Of a stretch of DNA of 25,382 nucleotides, positions 14,649 through 22,315 are shown piece after piece (position 1 is the first letter of the stretch; every line of letters starts with the position of its first letter). Under the pieces are notes generated by a model. It did no database searches. It was given only the letters and a program-made list of their open reading frames with translations, and had not been told where the DNA came from. The stretch lies in the NCBI GenBank assembly GCA_964505935.1, contig CAZDKX010000031.1, positions 1 to 25,382 on the forward strand, written 5' to 3'. This stretch comes from JADGQM01 sp964505935 (GTDB taxonomy: Bacteria > Desulfobacterota > Syntrophobacteria > Syntrophobacterales > Syntrophobacteraceae). The position numbers were made by a program, and so were the translations under genes.

Positions 14649-15617
14649 TTGACGCAAGACGCAACGCTCGATAGCCGAACCGGGCTGGTATTCAACATTC
14701 AGCGCTATTCCCTCCACGATGGCCCGGGCATCCGTACCCTGGTGTTCCTCAAGGGGTGTCCCCTGCGCTGCCGCTGGTGCAGCAACCCGGAATCGCAGCA
14801 GTTCGACCCCGAACTGGCCTTTAACGAAGGGAAGTGTATCGGTGCCGCCGAATGCGGCCTGTGCCTCAAGCAGTGCCCCCATGGCGCGGTCTTCGAAAAA
14901 GAAAACGGCAAAATGGGCGTCAACCGTGAGGTCTGCCAGGCCTGCTTCGAGTGCGTGGTCGTCTGCCCCTCGCTGGCCAGAAAGGTCTTTGGGGAGCGGA
15001 TGAGTGTGGACCAGGTATTGAGCGTGGCGGAAGCCGACGGCATCTTTTACGCCAGGTCCGGCGGCGGCATTACTTTGAGCGGCGGGGAACCGCTGGCCCA
15101 GCCGGGATTCGCCGCCGAGCTGCTGGGCGAGGCCAGGCGGCGGCGCATCAATACCTCGATGGAGACCAGCGGGTTCGGCAACTGGCACGATCTCGAGCAC
15201 ATCTGCCGGAACCTCGACAGCATCCTGTACGACATAAAATGCCTCGACGCGGCAAAGCACCGTGAATTCGTCGGGGTTTCAAACGAGCTCATTCTCGCCA
15301 ACTTCCGGCGCCTCTGTGAGACTTTCCCTGACCTCCCGAAGAAGGTCCGCACGCCGGTGGTGCCGGGATTCAACGATGAGGAAGCGGAAATCCGAGCCAT
15401 CGTCGATTTCATTGCCGACTGCCCGAACGTGGACTACGAGCTTCTCGCTTATCACCGCCTCGGCCAACCCAAATACTGCTATCTCGGCCGGGACTATCCC
15501 CTGGACGGGGTGACCCTCAGCGATGACCGCCTGCAGGCGCTGGACCGGATAGTCAGGCAGCGGCTGACGCGGGTTGGTGTTCATCCGGAAACGCCGGAGT
15601 CTCAACCCCACACTTAG
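14649..15617 (+). CDS. islB: Glycyl radical enzyme activase (radical SAM), probable IslB
   Basis: A 322-residue activase that uses S-adenosylmethionine and a [4Fe-4S] cluster to abstract hydrogen from the glycine of its partner enzyme. The radical SAM cysteines are Cys37, Cys41 and Cys44 in GCPLRCRWCSNPES. An inserted ferredoxin-like domain provides two further clusters: Cys63, 69, 72, 76 and Cys96, 99, 102, 106. The SAM-binding GGEP motif appears in GGGITLSGGEPLAQP. This two-extra-cluster layout is normal for activases of the CutD, IslB, HpsH and BssD type and absent from PflA. The start is TTG at 14649 with GAGG about eight bases upstream. It is on the same strand as islA, separated by a repeat-rich 199-bp gap, and must act on that enzyme. 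Specificity is inferred from the neighbour. Confidence 0.88.
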   Translation: MTQDATLDSRTGLVFNIQRYSLHDGPGIRTLVFLKGCPLRCRWCSNPESQQFDPELAFNEGKCIGAAECGLCLKQCPHGAVFEKENGKMGVNREVCQACFECVVVCPSLARKVFGERMSVDQVLSVAEADGIFYARSGGGITLSGGEPLAQPGFAAELLGEARRRRINTSMETSGFGNWHDLEHICRNLDSILYDIKCLDAAKHREFVGVSNELILANFRRLCETFPDLPKKVRTPVVPGFNDEEAEIRAIVDFIADCPNVDYELLAYHRLGQPKYCYLGRDYPLDGVTLSDDRLQALDRIVRQRLTRVGVHPETPESQPHT

Positions 15618-15621
15618 GGGA

Positions 15622-15847
15622 GGGGTTTATCCCCATTAGCGCTCAAATAAAGATCTCCTGTCTGCTGAAAAGAACGAATATCGAATATCCAACAAGGAAT
15701 TTCGAATAATGAAGTATTCTGTGGGTCGCCTATATCTCATAATATTTCCAATGGTTACTATCAATGCGGTTTTGCACTTCGAGATTCTGCGGTTCGGTGT
15801 TCGAGATTCGATATTCGCTTAATTGAGCGCATATGGGGTTTATCCCC
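15622..15847. mobile_element. MITE-like inverted-repeat element with flanking 13-bp repeats
   Basis: GGGGTTTATCCCC occurs at 15622-15634 and again, in the same orientation, at 15835-15847. Directly inside are imperfect terminal inverted repeats: ATTAGCGCTCAAATAAAG on the left against ATATGCGCTCAATTAAGC read inward from the right (13 of 18 match). Deeper inside, CGAATATCGAAT (15675-15686) is inverted at 15806-15817. It is AT-rich and has no coding capacity. The outer repeats could be a target duplication, though each is itself nearly palindromic and so could be part of the element ends. AT-rich 'CGAATATCGAA' inverted elements are familiar intergenic repeats in Desulfobacterota. Confidence 0.65.
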
Positions 15848-15879
15848 TCCCAAAATGGGAGAATTTGCCCATACTGATC

Positions 15880-15900
15880 GGGCGGGCGCAAAGCCCGCCC
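15880..15900. repeat. GC-rich palindrome
   Basis: GGGCGGGC (15880-15887), loop GCAAA, GCCCGCCC (15893-15900). A perfect 8-bp stem of the common GGGCGGGC REP type. It lies 57 bp beyond the stop of the minus-strand PurM-like gene and may help end its transcript. Confidence 0.6.
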
Positions 15901-15956
15901 CTGCATCAGAAACGGAAATACTGCGTCTCCGGGTGGGAACTACTCATGGGCAGGGC

Positions 15957-16940
15957 CTAAATCAGTTTGTAGAGCTCATCCGATACAGGTGCCCTGATAG
16001 GTCTCCTGAGATTATTGTGCATCATGAACCTGCCATCTTCTTGTTTCATCATCCGGCCGATCACGGCGGCAGGAACGTCTTCTGCGACGAGCGCATTGAT
16101 CAGGTCCTCGCCATGACTCGTACTGATCAGCATCGACCCGCTTGAGATGAGCCTTAGAGGATCAATGTTGAAGAACTTACATATTTGGGTGGTCACGGGA
16201 AGAATCTTGATTTGCGATTGATCAACCAATACCCCACAGGAAGAGGCCTCACAGAGTTCCCACACCGCTCCTTCGAGACCCCCTTCGGTAACGTCGTGCA
16301 TGGCGTTGACCGATAATTTCCCGCCGATAACGCCTTCCTCGACCACACTGATTGAGTCCAGGCACTGTTTGGCGGTCAGCAGTTCGTCCGGCGTCAGGAT
16401 ACTGGTAAGTTCGCTCTCACGATCGTTGGCGATGATCGCCGTTCCTTCCAATCCGGCATACTTTGTCATAATAAGGTCATCACCCGGCTTGGCCCCGCCG
16501 GTTGTGATCAGCTCTGACTTGAGGCATTTGCCGATCACCGTCGTGCTGATGACGTATCGATTCACGGCGTCGGTGATTTCCGTATGCCCTCCCAGAATAT
16601 CCACCCCGAGACCCACCGCGGTTTGGTAGACATCCTCCATTAGCATCTCAATATCCGCCTCCTCGACGTCCGGCGGCGCCAGCAGAGTAACCATGAGTCC
16701 GAGCGGTGCCACCCCGCAGGAGGCGATGTCGTTGCAGGCGATGTGGACGGAGAGACGGCCGATGTCCTTTTTGGCCCCGGTGATGGGATCGGTTGACAGC
16801 ACGCACACCAGGTCCCCGAAGGCAACCGCGGCACAATCCTCGCCCACCGCCGGGCGCACCATGACGTCGTTTCTGATGGGGGTGATCTTGTCCCGAATCA
16901 GCTTTCTCAGGAGTGCCTCAGGTATCTTCCCAATTTGCAT
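15957..16940 (-). CDS. PurM/HypE-superfamily (AIR synthase-related) ATP-binding protein
   Basis: A 327-residue protein of the PurM/ThiL/SelD/HypE superfamily, whose members phosphorylate or adenylate a substrate with ATP. Visible motifs are VGEDCAAVAFGD (32-43), the phosphate-binding STDPITGA (49-56), HIACNDIASCGVAPLG (67-82), GGHTEIT (117-123) and HDVTEGGLEGAVWEL in the second half. The pattern is closest to HypE-like proteins, but the C-terminal PRIC cysteine that carries the cyanide group in true HypE is absent (the chain ends in LYKLI), and no other hyp gene is nearby, so hydrogenase maturation is unlikely. The ATG at 16940 starts the conserved part; 32 upstream in-frame codons are Arg-rich and not conserved-looking. 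The gene is a single unit on the minus strand facing islB. Its substrate is unknown. Confidence 0.8.
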   Translation of the reverse strand: MQIGKIPEALLRKLIRDKITPIRNDVMVRPAVGEDCAAVAFGDLVCVLSTDPITGAKKDIGRLSVHIACNDIASCGVAPLGLMVTLLAPPDVEEADIEMLMEDVYQTAVGLGVDILGGHTEITDAVNRYVISTTVIGKCLKSELITTGGAKPGDDLIMTKYAGLEGTAIIANDRESELTSILTPDELLTAKQCLDSISVVEEGVIGGKLSVNAMHDVTEGGLEGAVWELCEASSCGVLVDQSQIKILPVTTQICKFFNIDPLRLISSGSMLISTSHGEDLINALVAEDVPAAVIGRMMKQEDGRFMMHNNLRRPIRAPVSDELYKLI

Positions 16941-17094
16941 GGTGCTACGGCCTTGTTTGTGACGAGTCCTGGCAGCCATTCCTGAGCGCCGGGGTGACGG
17001 GATGAGCCTCCCGGTGCCGCTCATGCGTCCCCTCATGAGTACAACTTTTTCTCAAAGGCTGTCCATCTTCTTAGTACCCAGGCATCAGAAGAGG

Positions 17095-17304
17095 TTACTG
17101 CTTCGGGTGTTCCGAAGCAACATGAGTTACTGCCTCGATTGAACGAACAAATGGTGCCCCCCTATGGAATACCGGCCACTTTCCAAAGAAAGTATGGAAT
17201 ATTCCGGCATGATCTTTGTCTGGAAACACAGGAGCGCTCAATACCCCTTCGAGCTGGACCCATAAGAATTCCCTTGCATCCGATTCACTTTTGAGGGTAT
17301 CCAA
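17095..17304 (-). CDS. Possible small gene or gene remnant, unknown
   Basis: A 69-codon frame from a TTG at 17304 encodes FLDTLKSESDAREFLWVQLE, DKDHAGIFHTFFGKWPVFHR and APFVRSIEAVTHVASEHPKQ. The composition looks like real protein, and the frame opens a further nine codons upstream (through YFSEKIE) before a TGA, without a better start. I do not recognise the family. It lies between the PurM-like gene and the IS630 remnant, both on the same strand, so it may be the C-terminal end of a gene cut by that insertion. Its 3' end contains the hairpin GCTTCGG-GTGTT-CCGAAGC (17100-17118), just before the stop. Confidence 0.3.
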   Translation of the reverse strand: MDTLKSESDAREFLWVQLEGVLSAPVFPDKDHAGIFHTFFGKWPVFHRGAPFVRSIEAVTHVASEHPKQ

Positions 17305-17346
17305 GAATTCTATTTTTTCAGAAAAATAGTTTCACAGAGGTTCTGG

Positions 17347-17901
17347 TTATACAAGCCCGGCCTCAGCCCGGAGCTTCGTCATGGTAGCAATGACTTTGGT
17401 TGCGTCTTCCATGTATTTATTGAAGGCCTTGATGACCGCCGATCTTAGATCCTGAAAGCTCGGAAAATACTTGCAGTGGGTTGCGTCCCTCTTGGTCGTT
17501 CGCCAGAGCTTTTCGATTGGGTTCTTATCTGGTGAATAGGATGGAAGCCTATAGGTAAGCAAACGTTCTTGGGACAACATTTCCTCTTTGAATTTATTAA
17601 AAAGTTGACTCCGGTGATAAGAGGCTCCATCCTCAACGAAGACGCCCTTTTGATAACACAATTTCATTTTGCCAAGTAACGCACAGAGATACCTGGGATT
17701 GTATGTGACGTGGAATTCTCTTTGAATGACCTCAACAATGATAGCCGAGTTCCAGATGCCACAATCAAAACCATATTTCTCTGGGCCGTCGACAATGATT
17801 CTGTAAAGTATGTCCTTTTGTTCTTTACTCATTCTTGGTTTGCGCCCCCTTCCCTGCTTGAGGTTGCCATCACGGTTACTCCCCAATAAACCGGAATGCA
17901 C
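17347..17901 (-). pseudogene. IS630-family transposase with large internal deletion
   Basis: A 184-codon frame joins the two ends of an IS630 transposase. The first part has the linker QGRGRKPRMSKEQKDILYRI and the winged-helix region EVIQREFHVTYNPRYLCALL. The second is the end of the DDE domain: VEDGASYHRS with the second Asp and LPSYSPDKNPIEKLWRTTKR with the final Glu. The middle of the domain, with the first catalytic Asp and about 100-120 residues, is missing; the join lies at CYQKGVF-VEDGASYH, in frame. The N-terminus is also damaged, because a TGA lies just upstream of the GTG used here, and the preceding frame looks like more of the protein. It is more AT-rich than its neighbours. It cannot catalyse transposition by itself. 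Confidence 0.85.
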
Positions 17902-18053
17902 TCGACCCCATCAGTTGGCTTCTGAGTAATTGATCGCTTTCTTTTGCCATGGTTGAAGACCGCTTGACAACACCTGGTACCGAAAAACCTTGAAGAAGCT
18001 ATTTTTTTTCAAATTATCAGTCTGTTCAGTGAGTCAATGCGGGGGCCCGAGGC

Positions 18054-18077
18054 CAGGTCTTGGCGATGCAAGACCTG
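18054..18077. terminator. Hairpin after the secreted carbohydrate-binding protein gene
   Basis: CAGGTCTTG (18054-18062), loop GCGATG, CAAGACCTG (18069-18077): a perfect 9-bp stem 22 bp beyond the stop codon of the minus-strand gene. No T-tract follows on the minus strand, so intrinsic termination may be incomplete. Confidence 0.45.
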
Positions 18078-18099
18078 ACCCGGAATCCTCAAGAGGGGA

Positions 18100-20655
18100 T
18101 CATCTGGAAAGGTCGGTCACCCTCTTTGAGACTGTAAAACTCGTGCCGGCCGTTCCCCCGGAATAGCTCATACTGCCCAGATAGAGGCCGTTGAAGGCAT
18201 AGTCGGCTAACGCGGTGCCGCCGGTATAGATCGTGTAGACGGTTCCGGTTTCAAGATTGGGCGAGGACAACAGCATGATCATGTAGGACTGGGGAATCGT
18301 GAACGCGAAGGCGACCGCGCCGTCGCTTGCCTTCAGGGCCATGGTTGTTCCGGCCGTCCTGCTTCCAAGAATGACGGAGTTCTGCGTCGAGGCGCCGGCG
18401 GTGGGGGTGCTGGTCGCCCCGGCGATCCCGACGAAAGTCCCGCCGGTGATCGCGAAGGTATTCTGATCGCAGTCGAAGGCGCTTTCGGGAACGCGGGCGC
18501 CGATTGCCACCGTGACGCCTCCGGTTATGGTCATGACGCCGTTGGAGTCGATGGCGTCGTTGGCCGAGGCCGCAGCATAGATGAAGCCGCCGTTGATGGT
18601 GATCGAGTTGCCCGCATTCAGCGCATCATCGGTGGTCCTGATGTTGAAATAGCCGCTATTGATGATGAGATCGGATTTGGCTTCGATCCCCTCGGGACTG
18701 CAGCTGACCTCGGTCCCACCCGATACGTATTCGTAGGGGGTGCCGGTCGTTACGATGGTGATAACCCCGTTATTGACTTCCACATACGGTGACGGGTCGT
18801 CGGTGGTGACCGACGTGGTCGGGTCCTCGTCAATATCCCACGCCGCGGTGATGGCCTTGCCCACCGAGGTGATGGTGAGGTAGCCGCCGTTGATGACGAT
18901 GTAGCCCTTGCCTGCGCCGTTGTAGGTCGCGTCGTCCGAACCTTCCACCTTGATGCCCTTGCTCTCATCATCGATGGTGGTCCCCGTGGCGTTGATTGTC
19001 AGCGCTCCGTCATCAAAGATGAAGCCGTTGATGGAACGGACCGCGTCCTTGGCCGTAACCGCGACCTGCAGGGTACCACCGCGCACCCGGATATAATCGT
19101 TGCTGAAAATCGCGTGCTTGTAATTCCCGGTCACGGAAAGCGTTCCGTCGCCGCTGAAGACCAGGGGCCCCTTGCTGAAAAGAGCGGCCTTCATAGTCAG
19201 GCCGCTGCGACTCGCTTGATCGGTCAGCGTATTGACCGTGCCGGGCGCCGTGACGATGAAGACCTTCCGGGATGAACTGAGATTGAGCGCGGGTCCCGAA
19301 GCACCGTTGATGGTCACGCCATTGAGGTAAAGCTGGCAGGTGCTGTCATTGGTAACGGCCAGCGTGCCGTTCAGCACTCCCGAAAGGCTGTAGTTGATTG
19401 CCGAAGCGAGCGTCGAAGTGATGGTGATGCCGTAAGTGGTCTGTGCCACCGTGAGGCTGTTGCTGCCTTCCGTAAGGAGGATTACGCCGTCGGTGCCAAT
19501 TTCCTGAGCGGTCCCGGTCGACAGCTGAGCCGTATTGGCGGTGAAGTCGATCATGACCGTATGATCAAAGACGGTATTGGCTGCGATGTCCGCTGGATCG
19601 TAGGTGCCGGCTGTTTCCGCCATCGAGGCGGCATAGGGGGAGGGATCGATGGCATCGGTACTGTTGGATGACACCGTGACCGTCGTGGTGGCGGTGCTGG
19701 TTCCGTACGAGTTGGCCGCCGTGAGCGTGTAGGTGATTTTCCCCTTCGTCGTGGGCGTAACCGTGATGGAAGTACCGGTAACGGTCCCAACCCCCTGGTT
19801 GATACTCAAGGAGGTGGCATTGGTCACGTTCCAGGAGAGGGTGGTGCTGCCTCCCAAGGTAACAGCAACCGGCAGCGCGCTGAAGGCATTGATGGCCGGA
19901 GGCGAATCCGCGGAAGGTCCCTCGCCCGTGCCCTTCAGGATGACGGTGGCAGTCTGGATGGCCCCGGTCTGGTCATTGTAGGAGAAGGTGAGGCTGCCGC
20001 TCTTCTCTCCTGCACTCGAAGGTTTGAAGTAAATCCAGATCTCGCAAGTCTCGCCCTTTGCCAGGGAGGCATCGTCACAGGTGGTGTCGTCGGAAAGCGA
20101 GAAGTCATGGCTCTCCTCGTCGTCATTGCTCACCTCGAAGGAGCTCATGGCAAGGAGCGGTTCTCTCCTGTTTCCAATGGTCATACTCTTGGCATAGGAG
20201 CCGCCGGTGTTCCTGGTCCCGAAACTGAGGACCTTGCGCAGTCCGGTGATATTGGGCCGGGGACAATAACCTTTGAGGGTCACTATCTTGGGGGAATCAG
20301 GATCATTGGAAGGAATGGTGAGGGTTGCGGTTGTCGCGCCTGCCGTGTAGGCGGCAGGCGTATAGGTGATGGTCATGACGCACGTACTTCCCGGAGCAAC
20401 CGTGGTACAGGTATTGGCCTCAACAGCGAACTCCGCATCCGACACCACCGGCGTGCTCACCGTGAGAGCGGCCTTACCCCGGTTCTTGATGGTCAGGTCC
20501 TTTGATGCGGTGTCACCCAGCGCCACCGCACCGAAGCGAAGCGTGGAAGAGGCCGTGAGCCTGGGGGTTGCCGCCCCCTCGGCCGGTTGACTCATGACGG
20601 CCAAACAGAAGACCGCCGCCACGGTGAGCATTAAAGAGGAAAACGATGCCTTCAT
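18100..20655 (-). CDS. Secreted protein: choice-of-anchor/ASH domains plus Cthe_2159-type carbohydrate-binding beta-helix
   Basis: An 851-residue exported protein. Residues 1-28 are a signal peptide (MKASFSSLMLTVAAVFCLAV, cleavage after AEGA). Residues about 30-130 and 130-235 are two ASH/choice-of-anchor-D domains (LRFGAVALGDTASKDLTIKN, then VLSFGTRNTGGSYAKSMTIG), followed by an Ig-like segment (VTLGGSTTLSWNVTNATSLS) to about 330. Residues about 340-850 resemble the Cthe_2159 family (DUF4353), a parallel beta-helix that binds acidic polysaccharide such as pectin: ITSTLASAINYSLSGVLNG, DAVRSINGFIFDDGALTINA and the Asp-rich turns DDALNAGNSITINGG and ANDAIDSNGVMTITGG. The ATG at 20655 has AAGGAG upstream, and about 107 in-frame codons before it look non-coding. 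The role is probably surface polysaccharide binding; no anchor is visible. Confidence 0.8.
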   Translation of the reverse strand: MKASFSSLMLTVAAVFCLAVMSQPAEGAATPRLTASSTLRFGAVALGDTASKDLTIKNRGKAALTVSTPVVSDAEFAVEANTCTTVAPGSTCVMTITYTPAAYTAGATTATLTIPSNDPDSPKIVTLKGYCPRPNITGLRKVLSFGTRNTGGSYAKSMTIGNRREPLLAMSSFEVSNDDEESHDFSLSDDTTCDDASLAKGETCEIWIYFKPSSAGEKSGSLTFSYNDQTGAIQTATVILKGTGEGPSADSPPAINAFSALPVAVTLGGSTTLSWNVTNATSLSINQGVGTVTGTSITVTPTTKGKITYTLTAANSYGTSTATTTVTVSSNSTDAIDPSPYAASMAETAGTYDPADIAANTVFDHTVMIDFTANTAQLSTGTAQEIGTDGVILLTEGSNSLTVAQTTYGITITSTLASAINYSLSGVLNGTLAVTNDSTCQLYLNGVTINGASGPALNLSSSRKVFIVTAPGTVNTLTDQASRSGLTMKAALFSKGPLVFSGDGTLSVTGNYKHAIFSNDYIRVRGGTLQVAVTAKDAVRSINGFIFDDGALTINATGTTIDDESKGIKVEGSDDATYNGAGKGYIVINGGYLTITSVGKAITAAWDIDEDPTTSVTTDDPSPYVEVNNGVITIVTTGTPYEYVSGGTEVSCSPEGIEAKSDLIINSGYFNIRTTDDALNAGNSITINGGFIYAAASANDAIDSNGVMTITGGVTVAIGARVPESAFDCDQNTFAITGGTFVGIAGATSTPTAGASTQNSVILGSRTAGTTMALKASDGAVAFAFTIPQSYMIMLLSSPNLETGTVYTIYTGGTALADYAFNGLYLGSMSYSGGTAGTSFTVSKRVTDLSR

Positions 20656-20942
20656 GGGTTTCTCCTTTGTGCATGGAAGTGATGCCCCGTGGGTTACCAA
20701 CCTGCATCGCAGCCGTTCATCCGGTCTGGTATTCCTCGCCGGGCGGGAAGGGCAGGCACTGTTGCTGACCGGGGCCTGGCCTCGGCCTCGCTTGTGTGCC
20801 TGCCGGGTTCCCGTTGCAGGTAGCGCAAAGTCGTGTGGAAAATATGAAGGAAACATGGGGAAAGTGTGGGGGTGCAGAAAATTCCAAGCCATCCTTGAGG
20901 AGAGCCGCCGGCGTTCTTGACTTGCCGGTCCTCTCCGCTCTC
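20656..20942 (-). promoter_or_regulatory. Leader of the secreted protein gene with long hairpin
   Basis: In the minus-strand leader, GGCAGGCAC and GTGCCTGCC (20751-20759 paired with 20796-20804) form a perfect 9-bp stem enclosing 36 bases that include GGCC-rich inner pairing. I looked for a GEMM cyclic-di-GMP riboswitch here, since this gene type often has one, but the GCAAACC and GACGCAAAGCC blocks are missing. Otherwise nothing is recognised in this stretch. Confidence 0.3.
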
Positions 20943-22211
20943 CTACAGGACCCAATTGGGCCGGGTGCCGGTCCATTCACGGACGGTCTCCGGCAGCCAA
21001 CCTTCAAGGCTCTTGGCCAGGTAGAACTTTGGGAAGAGCAGGTCCTCATCGCCGGTGATCCGGCCTTCCTCAAGGGCCAGAGCGGCAAGCTTCGTTTGGG
21101 GGTAGATCCGAATGCCGGTGGTCAGCTTCACCGCTTCAAGTTCAAGCGAGTCAGCGAAGCTCAAGCTTTCGAGCACGGTCTCTTTCGTCTCTCCCGGCCC
21201 GCCCAGAAGGAGGAATCCCATGCGACTGATGCCGTGGTCTGCAAGGCGCCTGGCAATGGACCTGACCTCCTCAGGCTGAAATCTCTTATTGAGGGATCGC
21301 AACACGGCCCTTGACCCGCTCTCAAAACCCAGACTCACTTCGACGCATCCCGCCTGTGCCATGCTGCCAACCAGCTCCTCATCGACTTTCCAGGGATAGA
21401 GGATGCACCGCCAGCGGATATCGAGTCTTTTCCTGATGATTTCAGTGCAGAGCTCCCTGGCATAGGCATTGGGGAGGTTGAAGGTGTTGTCCACCATAAA
21501 GAAATTGGAGAAGCCCGCTCCCGCAAGTCGCGCCATGGCATCCACGGCCACGGGTACCGAGTGTTTCCGGAGCACCGTGCCCTCGATGGCCCCGGTCGAG
21601 CAGTAACTGCAGGCCATCGGGCAGCCGCGACGGGTCTGAAAGGGAAGCCAGATCTTCTCGCCGCTGATCCTGGCAGGAAAGGAGAGCAGGGCCTCCGGGA
21701 AGGGGAGCTGGTCGAGCCTCTGGATGCGCCGCGGCGCGGACGCGCTTTGGGGTAGAACCAACCCGGGGACATCCGCCAGGTCCGCTTTCCTGGAAAGCCT
21801 TTCGAGAAGCTTGACGAAAGCCTCTTCCCCTTCACCGCAAATACCCATATCGGCCTCGAGATAGGAGAGCGTGCTTCGCGGGAAAATGCTGAAGCCGGCG
21901 CCCCCCAGGACGATTGGGGCGCGCGAGAGCTTGCGACAGCACGCCACCATGGCTTTCACCGGTTCCAACAGGAACCTGGGGCTGCGCATGCTCTGGTCGT
22001 CGATGTTACGGACCGATAAGCCGATCACCTCGGGCTGGCAGTTGGCGACGGTTTCCTCAAGGATGGAAAGGCTGCCTTCCCTGACCATCAGGTTAAGGAA
22101 ATGGACCTCATGGCCGGCGCTTTCGGTGGCCGCCGCTACTCCGGCAAGACCTACCGGGAGCACGGGCATGTTGATCTGTTCGGTATTGGCGGAAACTAAA
22201 AGGACCCGCAT
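20943..22211 (-). CDS. B12-binding-domain radical SAM protein
   Basis: A 422-residue radical SAM enzyme of the class with an N-terminal cobalamin-binding-like Rossmann domain. Residues 1-140 form that domain (MRVLLVSANTEQINMPVLPV, GLAGVAAATESAGHEV, IVLGGAGFSIFP, ADMGICGEGEEAF). As in most of this class it lacks the DxHxxG motif that coordinates cobalt. The radical SAM cluster cysteines are Cys197, Cys201 and Cys204 in RRGCPMACSYCSTG, followed by VDNTFNLPNAYARELCTEII and SLGFESGSRAVLRSLNKRF. Such enzymes methylate or rearrange unreactive positions; the substrate is unknown. The ATG at 22211 has GGAAGGA upstream; the ATG 39 bases earlier has none. It is divergent from the methyltransferase-oxidoreductase pair, 104 bp away. 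Confidence 0.85.
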   Translation of the reverse strand: MRVLLVSANTEQINMPVLPVGLAGVAAATESAGHEVHFLNLMVREGSLSILEETVANCQPEVIGLSVRNIDDQSMRSPRFLLEPVKAMVACCRKLSRAPIVLGGAGFSIFPRSTLSYLEADMGICGEGEEAFVKLLERLSRKADLADVPGLVLPQSASAPRRIQRLDQLPFPEALLSFPARISGEKIWLPFQTRRGCPMACSYCSTGAIEGTVLRKHSVPVAVDAMARLAGAGFSNFFMVDNTFNLPNAYARELCTEIIRKRLDIRWRCILYPWKVDEELVGSMAQAGCVEVSLGFESGSRAVLRSLNKRFQPEEVRSIARRLADHGISRMGFLLLGGPGETKETVLESLSFADSLELEAVKLTTGIRIYPQTKLAALALEEGRITGDEDLLFPKFYLAKSLEGWLPETVREWTGTRPNWVL

Positions 22212-22239
22212 CACCAGTTCCTTCCGAATCTCTTTTAAA

Positions 22240-22295
22240 TTGACATGCAAGGCCGTAGCTACTAGCTTTGAATCCTATTCGGGAAGGAAGGATTC
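22240..22295 (+). promoter_or_regulatory. Promoter and hairpin of the methyltransferase-oxidoreductase operon
   Basis: TTGACA (22240-22245, perfect -35) is followed by 17 bp and TAGCTT (22263-22268, weak -10). GAATCCT (22270-22276) and AGGATTC (22289-22295) form a 7-bp inverted repeat overlapping the expected start and lying before the ribosome site AAGGAGG. A weak -10 beside an operator-like dyad suggests regulated transcription, perhaps shared with the divergent radical SAM gene. Confidence 0.45.
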
Positions 22296-22315
22296 ACCAT
22301 TCCCAAGGAGGCAAA

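Noticed and set aside
17310..18020. Ends of the IS630 remnant at CTATTTTTTCAGAAAAATAG (17310-17329) and the T-rich stretch near 18000
   Set aside because: The similarity is limited to A/T runs and the orientation is ambiguous, so element boundaries cannot be set.
20656..20860. GEMM cyclic-di-GMP riboswitch
   Set aside because: Some GGTAACC-like sequence and a long hairpin are present, but the conserved GCAAACC and GACGCAAAGCC blocks are missing.
20656..20976. N-terminal extension of the secreted carbohydrate-binding protein
   Set aside because: A clear signal peptide begins at 20655 behind AAGGAG; the 107 upstream codons look non-coding and overlap the end of the radical SAM gene.
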